A stretch of 6,446 bases of DNA. It comes from Bacteroidota bacterium. Its GTDB lineage: Bacteria > Bacteroidota > Bacteroidia > J057. Numbering within the stretch: the stretch's first letter is position 1; each line of letters opens with the position of its first letter. Location: positions 1 to 6,446 of the forward strand of contig CAUJFT010000271.1 of the NCBI GenBank assembly GCA_963169475.1. Reading direction: 5' to 3'. A program made the translations under genes and the position numbers. The notes under the pieces are model-generated. The model had not been told where the DNA came from and searched no databases. It saw nothing but the letters and a program-made list of their open reading frames with translations. Below, in pieces: positions 1 through 5,244 of this stretch.

Positions 1-1
1 A

Positions 2-646
2 AAAGGAAGCGTTCGCGCTGCCTTTACGAATCAAGGGCAGATATGCCTATGTGGCTCCAGAATTTTGGTAGAAAAATCTATCTATGCGCGTTTTGTAGAA
101 GATTTTGTAAAAGAAACCCGAACTTACACGGTCGGAGACCCTATGAAAGATACCTCACGCGTTGGGGCAATTGTCTCCCAAATGCAATTAGAAAAAAATC
201 TGGCGTATATCGAAATTGCAAAGCAAGAAGGAGGAACTATCGTATTTGGAGGCAAAAGACCGGAAAACCTTCCATCATCATTAGAAAAAGGGTACTTCCT
301 TGAACCCACAATAATCACCGGATTACCCTACAATTGCCGTGTGAATCAAGAAGAGATTTTTGGTCCTATCGTTACCATTATGCCTTTTGATACAGAAGAA
401 GAAGCCCTTAGATTTGCTAATAGTACCTCATACGGATTATCCGCCACGATTTGGACTACTCATTTGAAAAAAGCACATTCCTTTGCCGAAAAACTCCACT
501 CCGGAATCGTATGGGTAAATGATTGGTTAGTAAGGGATTTACGCACTCCGTTTGGCGGAATGAAGCACTCCGGCGTAGGGAGAGAAGGAGGAGAAGACGC
601 ACTCCGTTTCTTCACAGAAGAAAAAAATATTTTTATAAGACTTTAA
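2..646 (+). CDS. Aldehyde dehydrogenase, C-terminal part (ALDH8 / 2-aminomuconic-semialdehyde dehydrogenase-like)
   Basis: This is the last 214 codons of an NAD(P)+-dependent aldehyde dehydrogenase; the reading frame is open from base 2, so the N-terminal cofactor-binding half lies upstream of the window. The frame begins with FTNQGQICLCGSR, the active-site signature; the catalytic cysteine is codon 44-46. Later come EEIFGP, with the cofactor-contacting glutamate, and the C-terminal block WVNDWLVRDLRTPFGG followed by HSGVGREGG and FFTEEKN. NQGQICLC and the W-x-N-x-W-x-x-R-D-L pattern are typical of the ALDH8 branch and of bacterial 2-aminomuconate and 2-hydroxymuconate semialdehyde dehydrogenases, which act in tryptophan (kynurenine) or aromatic ring-cleavage breakdown. 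By that resemblance the substrate is probably a muconic semialdehyde, in the cytoplasm. A TTG at 65 is not the real start, because the catalytic motif precedes it. ALDH membership is near certain; the substrate is inferred, and no pathway partner is in the window. Confidence 0.93.
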   Translation, partial: KGSVRAAFTNQGQICLCGSRILVEKSIYARFVEDFVKETRTYTVGDPMKDTSRVGAIVSQMQLEKNLAYIEIAKQEGGTIVFGGKRPENLPSSLEKGYFLEPTIITGLPYNCRVNQEEIFGPIVTIMPFDTEEEALRFANSTSYGLSATIWTTHLKKAHSFAEKLHSGIVWVNDWLVRDLRTPFGGMKHSGVGREGGEDALRFFTEEKNIFIRL

Positions 647-672
647 TATATTTTCTACTTTGCTAACGAAGG

Positions 673-681
673 CCCCCCCCC
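673..681. repeat. Homopolymer run of nine C
   Basis: Nine consecutive C (preceded by GG) lie in an otherwise AT-rich gap, 27 bases after the aldehyde dehydrogenase stop codon. Runs of this length are prone to slippage during replication and to length errors in sequencing. It lies in no supported gene, so no phase-variation role can be assigned. Confidence 0.8.
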
Positions 682-751
682 GTGTACTACGAATCATGCT
701 ATCCCCAAAATATCAGTTACGTAGCGTTACCGCATTTTTTTTCATCATACA

Positions 752-979
752 TCAATTATCTTCATCATTTTCTTTCGCGGTATTGATCATATCACTAAGG
801 AGGTCTTTGAATATCATTTTTATCCCGAATAATACAAACTCCATTAATAAATATTGCTTGTCATTTTGTGCTTTGGGAAAATATTTGAGGACAAAGTCTT
901 TCAAGAAAGGAATACTATTCAAAACCTTATAGTATTGAAGATTATTGTCGTCTAATAGTAAATATGAGTGAGTAAAAAA
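752..979 (-). pseudogene. Remnant of a magnesium-chelatase-I-like AAA+ ATPase, C-terminal end
   Basis: On the minus strand a 75-codon stretch is open between a TAG (980-982) and a TGA (752-754). It has no plausible start and reads like a protein C-terminus, with YYKVLNSIPFLKDFVLKYFP, then LLMEFVLFG, then IFKDLLSDMI. From memory this follows the C-terminal region of Bacteroidota magnesium-chelatase subunit I-like AAA+ ATPases, where an MEFVLxGL block is followed by about a dozen residues and then a FKDLL/FKDML block. Here the two blocks are almost adjacent, which suggests a small in-frame deletion. I found no continuation of the ATPase (Walker motifs, sensor regions) in the minus-strand frames of 980-1157. 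A decayed tail of a once complete gene is the simplest reading. A spurious open frame is possible, but the amino-acid pattern looks too protein-like for that. Confidence 0.5.
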
Positions 980-1126
980 CTAAGAAAATACTTATCGGTT
1001 AAGATATTGACTATTCTTGAGATTTGTAAGGTTAGCAAAAAGGATTAGGATAATTATGAAAGATTTTGTAAATCATTTTTTCGCAAATCAAGTCAACTTA
1101 GGGATACACTGAATCGTTAAGGATAG

Positions 1127-1134
1127 TATATTTG
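1127..1134 (+). promoter_or_regulatory. Bacteroidota -7 promoter element of the lipoprotein operon
   Basis: TATATTTG matches the TAnnTTTG element recognised by the Bacteroidota housekeeping sigma factor, and lies 23 bases before the lipoprotein ATG. I see no TTTG or TTG at the usual distance of about 20 bases upstream, so the match is only half complete. Transcription would begin near 1141 and give a very short leader. Confidence 0.45.
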
Positions 1135-1157
1135 CGGACGTTTAATGGAAAAATAGG

Positions 1158-2039
1158 ATGACGAGAATAATTATTGGGAGTATCGTTTTATGGATTTGTT
1201 TTTTTGTGGGGGGCTGTAATCTTCTGAATAAGGACGCGCCTCTCCCCTTTTATATTCAATTACCGCAACCTAATGTCGCCATAAATCCGGGTGCCGGTTA
1301 CGTCTCAAATTTAGGGGCAAAAGTTGTATGGGTAGAAGCTGCCGCAGACTCTTTCGGATATTTCAAAGTACCCTCTATTGTTCCTATTTTACCCGGAGTC
1401 GGTAAAAAATATAGCTTTTATGGAGGAATTAATGAATTAGGGCAGGGTTTTGTGGGAATATATCCTTTCTGGAAGCCTATTCATCATACGATTGATATTT
1501 CTGCGGCTGATACCTTTAAGATTGATAATCTTTTATTTGAATATTACTCAGATACTGTGCTTGCCTATCCGTTTGTAGAGCAGTTTGAAAATGCTTCGAT
1601 GTTATTCAAGAAAAAAAGCACCTCTACGGTTTCCTTAGATTTTTATAGTGGAGATAAGCACGAGCGAGCGCATTCCGGAGTGGCGGAGTTTGATAAAGAC
1701 CGTACAATATGGGACGTTTATACAGATGGAGACCCGTTATATTTACCGTTTGACGAGCCGGTATATCTTGAAATTACCTACAAAAGCGACCTAGGCTTTA
1801 ATACAGGAATGATTTTTGAATCTATAGGAGAAACCGGAGACATTCCCTACTCTGCTTACATTGACGCTAGCCCCGGCAAATGGAATACGGTTTATATCCG
1901 TTTGAATAATATCATGGCAAAGTTAAATGATATTTATCGCACAAATGCACTTTATCGGATTTTCTTTAGGGCGCAAACAGATGGAAGTATCAGCGGGAAA
2001 ATATTATTAGATAACATAAGAGTCGTATATAGAAGATAA
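1158..2039 (+). CDS. Secreted lipoprotein of unknown function, paired with a sugar transferase
   Basis: The 293-residue protein begins with a lipoprotein signal: MTR, a hydrophobic stretch (residues 4-17) and the lipobox VGGC, with the lipidated cysteine at residue 20. The mature part has no transmembrane segment and looks all-beta. Residues about 35-130 form one beta-rich unit with GAKVVWVEA, FGYFKVPSIVPILPG and a YPFWKPIHHTIDIS block. Residues about 140-293 resemble a galactose-binding-like jelly roll with FVEQFEN, a Gly/Asp-rich middle and a closing ISGKILLDNIRVVY strand. I recall similar lipoproteins in Saprospiraceae-like Bacteroidota (a PxxxPVLxxG strand, then a YPFxxPxxxxxD block), but I know no assigned function. 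The sugar-transferase gene starts 4 bases after this stop, so the two are probably co-transcribed and the protein may bind or help export glycans; that is inference. ATG 1158 is preceded by ATAGG and gives a complete signal peptide. The lipoprotein call is strong; the role is unknown. Confidence 0.85.
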   Translation: MTRIIIGSIVLWICFFVGGCNLLNKDAPLPFYIQLPQPNVAINPGAGYVSNLGAKVVWVEAAADSFGYFKVPSIVPILPGVGKKYSFYGGINELGQGFVGIYPFWKPIHHTIDISAADTFKIDNLLFEYYSDTVLAYPFVEQFENASMLFKKKSTSTVSLDFYSGDKHERAHSGVAEFDKDRTIWDVYTDGDPLYLPFDEPVYLEITYKSDLGFNTGMIFESIGETGDIPYSAYIDASPGKWNTVYIRLNNIMAKLNDIYRTNALYRIFFRAQTDGSISGKILLDNIRVVYRR

Positions 2040-2043
2040 TAGC

Positions 2044-3456
2044 TTGTTAACAAAAAGATTAAATCAGATTTCATATCCGGTTACCGATTTCATTTGCTCC
2101 TTTGGAGTATGGTTACTGCTTGTGATTTATCGGCGAGAGGTGGTAGAGCATAGAGAGATTGAGTTAGAACCTCAACAATTTATCAATGCTACGGTGATTT
2201 GCTTGTATTGGCTTATCCTATACGCTATAGCCGGGCTGTATGGAGACCCCTATCGGAAATCCAGAATCCGTGAAATAAGCCAAATACTAAAATTTAGCCT
2301 TATTGGGGTCTTAATTATTTTTTTTGCTATATTTCTTAATGACGGAGACACTATTCCTAATTATCAAGTCAAAAATTACTTGAAAAATTTAGGGATTTAT
2401 TTTTCAATACAGTTTCTGGTTATTGCCACCGCCCACCTAATCTTAAATTCCATTACGATAATCCGTATTAGAAGCCGAAAAATCGGGTTTCCGACCTTGC
2501 TAATCGGAGGAAATCGCCATGCTTATGATATATATTCTGATTTAGAGAATCGAAAGCGTTCCCTTGGGTATATTTTTAAGGGTTATATTAGCACTTCGCC
2601 TAATCCCTCCTCTTTTCTACACGGAAAACTTAAAAGATTAGGGACAGTCAAAAATCTTGAACAAGTGATTCGTACAAGAAGGGTAGAAGAAGCCATTATC
2701 GCACTAGACGAAGAAGAAAAAGAGCAAATAGGGCGAATTATAGAAATTTGTGAAAGAACGGATATCCGGATTCAAGTCGTACCGGGTACTTACGATTACC
2801 TTGTTGGGAGTGTGCGATCTTCTAATATCATGGGAACTCCCCTCATTGAGGTCAGCCCTCAAATTTTATCGCCTTGGGAGGCATTCTTTAAGCGAAGTTT
2901 TGACATCGTTTTTTCGCTTACAGCAATGTTATTTCTCCTCCCTATATATATTACCATCGCTATTTTAGTTAAACTCAACTCCGAAGGACCGGTATTTTAC
3001 CGCCAAGAAAGAATCGGGAAAGGAGGGATTCCCTTTTTTATTTATAAATTCCGGTCTATGTATATCAATGCCGAAAAGGCAGGTCCTTCTCTCTCAAGCC
3101 AACATGACCCTAGAATTACAAAAGTAGGAAAGGTGTTAAGAAAATTGAGATTAGATGAGTTGCCTCAATTTTGGAATGTACTTATCGGAGATATGAGTAT
3201 CGTAGGACCGCGCCCGGAGCGTGAATTTTATATCCAAAAAATTGTACAGAAAGCTCCTCATTATAGACACCTCCATAAAGTAAGACCCGGCGTAACTTCC
3301 TGGGGGCAAGTAAAATACGGGTATGCCGAGAATGTAGACGAAATGGTAGAACGACTCAAATATGATATTCTATATATAGAAAACATTTCTCTTTTACTTG
3401 ATATTAAAATTATCCTTTACACCATCATCGTAATGATAGAAGGAAGAGGGAAGTAA
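2044..3456 (+). CDS. Polyprenyl-phosphate sugar-1-phosphate transferase (WcaJ/WbaP type)
   Basis: This integral membrane enzyme transfers a sugar-1-phosphate from a nucleotide sugar to undecaprenyl phosphate, the first membrane step in building exopolysaccharide, capsule or O-antigen units. At 470 residues it has the usual length. Four N-terminal membrane segments lie near residues 12-30, 47-66, 82-99 and 112-135. A Rossmann-like region follows (LLIGGN at 152-157, to about 260). The C-terminal bacterial sugar-transferase domain starts at KRSFDIV (283) with a hydrophobic re-entrant helix. It has YKFRSM (334-339), the catalytic pair D371-E372 in RLDELPQFWNVL, GDMSIVGPRPE (382-392) and RPGVTSWGQV. 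The pair corresponds to the Asp-Glu dyad known from PglC. The start is a TTG: the frame opens only after a stop at 2017-2019 and the first in-frame ATG is codon 263, which would remove the membrane and Rossmann parts. It follows the lipoprotein after 4 bases, suggesting translational coupling. The sugar is not predictable. Confidence 0.95.
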   Translation: MLTKRLNQISYPVTDFICSFGVWLLLVIYRREVVEHREIELEPQQFINATVICLYWLILYAIAGLYGDPYRKSRIREISQILKFSLIGVLIIFFAIFLNDGDTIPNYQVKNYLKNLGIYFSIQFLVIATAHLILNSITIIRIRSRKIGFPTLLIGGNRHAYDIYSDLENRKRSLGYIFKGYISTSPNPSSFLHGKLKRLGTVKNLEQVIRTRRVEEAIIALDEEEKEQIGRIIEICERTDIRIQVVPGTYDYLVGSVRSSNIMGTPLIEVSPQILSPWEAFFKRSFDIVFSLTAMLFLLPIYITIAILVKLNSEGPVFYRQERIGKGGIPFFIYKFRSMYINAEKAGPSLSSQHDPRITKVGKVLRKLRLDELPQFWNVLIGDMSIVGPRPEREFYIQKIVQKAPHYRHLHKVRPGVTSWGQVKYGYAENVDEMVERLKYDILYIENISLLLDIKIILYTIIVMIEGRGK

Positions 3457-3470
3457 TCTAAATATGCCTT

Positions 3471-3495
3471 GGTTTGCTTGTTTTTTAAGCGAACT
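3471..3495 (+). terminator. Hairpin after the sugar-transferase gene, possible terminator
   Basis: GTTTGCTT (3472-3479) and AAGCGAAC (3487-3494) pair over eight positions, one of them G-U, with a further G-U possible at the base and a seven-base loop of G and six T. It lies 14 bases after the stop codon. No T run follows the stem on the plus strand, so it is not a textbook intrinsic terminator; it could end the operon weakly or protect the 3' end of the message. Confidence 0.3.
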
Positions 3496-3591
3496 TACAA
3501 AGCGTTAAAAAATTATGAAAAGCCCCTTTCTCTCAATTATGTAATTATATCTCTCCCTTATTAATTTAGACAAACAATAAAAGACAAAAAA

Positions 3592-4449
3592 ATGAAAACA
3601 ACCGTTACAGTATTACTATTAACCATTATGGTTTTAAAAACCAACGCTCAAATAAAATCTGAATCGAGCAAGCCCTTGACAATAGGTACAATTGAACAAT
3701 TGTATTCCTCCGTATTAGGGGAAAACCGAATATTGAATATATATCTTCCAGACGACTATAATGAAAAGGATACAGCGAGATACCCGGTTATTTATGTTTT
3801 AGATGGTTCGATAGATGAAGATTTTCTGCATATAGTAGGAATAGTACAATACAATAATTTTCCATGGATAAACCGTGTACCTAAATCCATTGTAGTAGGC
3901 ATAGCAAATGTAGATAGAAAAAGAGATTTTACTAGCCCAACAAGTTTTGAAATTGATAAAAAACACGCGCCAAGCAGTGGAGGCTCTGCAAAATTTATGG
4001 ATTTTATCGAAGAAGAATTACAGCCTTTTATCAATAAAAAGTTTAAAACCACAGAAAATAAAACAATCATTGGTCAGTCTTTGGCTGGACTTTTGGCTAC
4101 AGAGGTTCTTTTTTCCAAACCCTATTTATTTGATAAATATATTATCGTAAGTCCTAGCCTTTGGTGGAATGATGGCTCATTGCTTAGGCTCACCCCAGAA
4201 ATTTTAACCGAAAAATACAACCATAAAACAGATATTTACATAGGCGTAGGAAAAGAAGGATTAACGCCTGGTCTTGATAGCCATGTGATGGAAGTAGACG
4301 CAAACTTGCTTTTTGATAAAATAAAACAAAGAAAAAATAAAAATATAAGCGTATATTTTGACTATTTGCCCAATGAAAACCACGCAACCGTAACACACCC
4401 AGCGGTATTTAATGCTTTTAGGATATTATATCCCCTCAATGGCAATTAG
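3592..4449 (+). CDS. Exported esterase, alpha/beta hydrolase (putative esterase / IroE-Fes-like family)
   Basis: The 285-residue protein begins with a signal peptide (MKTTVTVLLLTIMVLKTNAQ, probable cleavage after A19), so it acts in the periplasm or outside. The body fits the putative-esterase family that includes enterochelin esterase Fes/IroE and S-formylglutathione hydrolase. It has RILNIYLPDDY and YPVIYVLDG near the start, GGSAKFMDFIEEELQPFINKKF, then the nucleophile elbow GQSLAG with S163. SPSLWWND (187-194) follows, and ENHATV supplies the likely catalytic H264. The acid of the triad is probably in or just after VGKEG (219-223). The elbow is GQSLAG rather than the commoner GHSLGG. The substrate cannot be read; acyl esters or siderophore-type esters are family possibilities, and no siderophore gene is nearby. 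The A-rich leader without a Shine-Dalgarno suits Bacteroidota. Base use is more AT-rich than in genes on either side. The next gene follows after 59 bases on the same strand. Confidence 0.88.
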   Translation: MKTTVTVLLLTIMVLKTNAQIKSESSKPLTIGTIEQLYSSVLGENRILNIYLPDDYNEKDTARYPVIYVLDGSIDEDFLHIVGIVQYNNFPWINRVPKSIVVGIANVDRKRDFTSPTSFEIDKKHAPSSGGSAKFMDFIEEELQPFINKKFKTTENKTIIGQSLAGLLATEVLFSKPYLFDKYIIVSPSLWWNDGSLLRLTPEILTEKYNHKTDIYIGVGKEGLTPGLDSHVMEVDANLLFDKIKQRKNKNISVYFDYLPNENHATVTHPAVFNAFRILYPLNGN

Positions 4450-4508
4450 AGCTTACTACTATAAATAGAGCTACCAAACCGAAAACCCAAAATAAACAAA
4501 AAATAAAA

Positions 4509-4970
4509 ATGGCTTACCGATATTTATCATTTAGTATTACAATCGTATTTATTTCCTTTATCATTGGAATGGCTACTAATGCGATATTAAAAAAAACAGG
4601 AATTTTTAATGGCAGACTATCCAATTTAAATTTTATACAAAGCGAAAAGTGGAACAAGTATATTGGCGTTGATATTGTCAAATGGATTATAAAAAATACT
4701 CCTTTTCAATACTTTAATCAAAAACTTAAACTGAAAAATAAAATTAGGAAAGAGGAATTGTATAAATTACGTCAAGAAATGACAAAGGCGGAAATTGAGC
4801 ATTTAATAGGATTTGCTTTTGTAACATTTTTTGCTTTCGCTAAATTTTATAAAAATGAATTACTATTTGGCTTAACCATTATGGTAGTAAACACACTCAT
4901 GAATCTATATCCCACTTTATTACAACAACAGAATAAAAGAAGAATAGACAAACTAATAAACAAATCCTAA
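4509..4970 (+). CDS. Small membrane protein resembling CrtO (glycosyl-4,4'-diaponeurosporenoate acyltransferase)
   Basis: The 153-residue protein has a hydrophobic N-terminus (about 6-25) and two further hydrophobic stretches (about 99-113 and 118-136), so it is probably an inner-membrane protein. Its motifs run in the order I know from Staphylococcus CrtO: KWNKY (W48, N49), KW at 58-59, a basic middle, EMTKAEIEH (E90-H98, with the A-E-x-x-H core) and the C-terminal NLYPTLLQQQNKRR (132-145), which parallels CrtO's N-x-P-I-I-I-V-Q-R-Y-N-R-P-R. In S. aureus CrtO adds a fatty acid to a glycosylated carotenoid, the last step of staphyloxanthin synthesis. Many Bacteroidota carry such short homologues without staphyloxanthin genes, so the substrate here is open; no carotenoid gene is in the window. 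The gene has very low G+C (18 of 60 in 4621-4680). It follows the esterase by 59 bases and may share its transcript. The similarity is remembered, not searched. Confidence 0.62.
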   Translation: MAYRYLSFSITIVFISFIIGMATNAILKKTGIFNGRLSNLNFIQSEKWNKYIGVDIVKWIIKNTPFQYFNQKLKLKNKIRKEELYKLRQEMTKAEIEHLIGFAFVTFFAFAKFYKNELLFGLTIMVVNTLMNLYPTLLQQQNKRRIDKLINKS

Positions 4971-5052
4971 GTTTTACTCAAGAATTGCATATAAAAACAT
5001 GATTAACAACCAATTAATACTAACTACGGTTACTTAGACAGTAATTGTTTTA

Positions 5053-5105
5053 GTAAGGGATTTTCCCAAAATATGGAAAGACTTAGATTTCTATTTGGCC
5101 CTTAC
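5053..5105. repeat. Inverted repeat, imperfect hairpin downstream of the CrtO-like gene
   Basis: GTAAGGG (5053-5059) is the exact complement of CCCTTAC (5099-5105). Just inside, CCAAA (5066-5070) pairs with TTTGG (5094-5098) after a six-base bulge on the left arm only, so twelve base pairs could stack around a loop of about 23 bases. No T run follows, so it is not a clear terminator. It may be an RNA structure, a remnant of a small repeat element, or chance. Confidence 0.35.
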
Positions 5106-5132
5106 CCTAATCTTAGCTCCCCTTCCCAAAAT
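5063..5132. repeat. Two direct copies of TTCCCAAAAT
   Basis: The ten bases TTCCCAAAAT occur at 5063-5072 and again at 5123-5132, exactly 60 bases apart, in the gap before purB. The first copy lies inside the left half of the hairpin above. No function is evident. Confidence 0.5.
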
Positions 5133-5170
5133 CTTTCAGGTATAGGTGTTTTAAAACTATTAAGAAAGAG

Positions 5171-5202
5171 TTTGCTCTTTTCTTTCTTTTTTTTCAATTT
5201 TG
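5171..5202 (+). promoter_or_regulatory. Bacteroidota promoter of purB
   Basis: TTTG (5171-5174), a 20-base pyrimidine-rich spacer and CAATTTTG (5195-5202) match the Bacteroidota pattern TTTG-N19-21-TAnnTTTG with one mismatch (C for the first T). Transcription would start around 5208-5210 and give a leader of about 35 bases. An AAGGAG at 5219-5224 lies 20 bases before the ATG, too far for a normal ribosome-binding site, so purB is probably translated without one. Confidence 0.6.
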
Positions 5203-5244
5203 CAGCGGTTTTCACGACAAGGAGACCCCCTAAATTAGTCTAAT

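Larger units (their letters stand above)
647..1157. other. Gene-poor gap between the aldehyde dehydrogenase and the lipoprotein
   Basis: No intact gene is supported in these 511 bases. The gap holds a run of nine C near its left end, a minus-strand coding remnant in the middle (752-979) and a promoter-like element just before the lipoprotein. The plus-strand open stretch 660-932 is antisense to the remnant, runs through the C tract and resembles no protein I know, so it is not annotated. Bases 980-1120 show frequent stops in the frames I read and nothing recognisable. Confidence 0.7.
4971..5244. other. Non-coding gap before purB
   Basis: The 274 bases between the CrtO-like gene and purB contain no supported gene. 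They hold an inverted repeat able to form an imperfect hairpin, two copies of a 10-base direct repeat, a pyrimidine-rich stretch and a good promoter. A short minus-strand open stretch around 5105-5160 is too small and unrecognisable to annotate. Confidence 0.7.

Noticed and set aside
660..932. Plus-strand open frame of 90 codons after the aldehyde dehydrogenase
   Set aside because: It runs through the nine-C tract, starts with a weak TTG and is antisense to the minus-strand ATPase relic. Its residue pattern looks like random translation, with no recognisable motif.
1082..1136. Inverted repeat CGCAAAT / ATTTGCG, its right arm overlapping the lipoprotein -7 element
   Set aside because: Seven bases with a 41-base gap in AT-rich DNA is expected by chance, and no second copy or partner regulator is seen.
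3535..3546. Palindrome AATTATGTAATT upstream of the esterase
   Set aside because: Short AT-only arms occur often in such intergenic DNA. A TAATTTAG at 3562-3569 is only an imperfect -7 element without a clear upstream partner, so neither is annotated as a control site.
3792..4396. Minus-strand and alternative-frame open stretches inside the esterase gene
   Set aside because: They are shadows of a gene whose own frame carries a signal peptide, nucleophile elbow and catalytic histidine.
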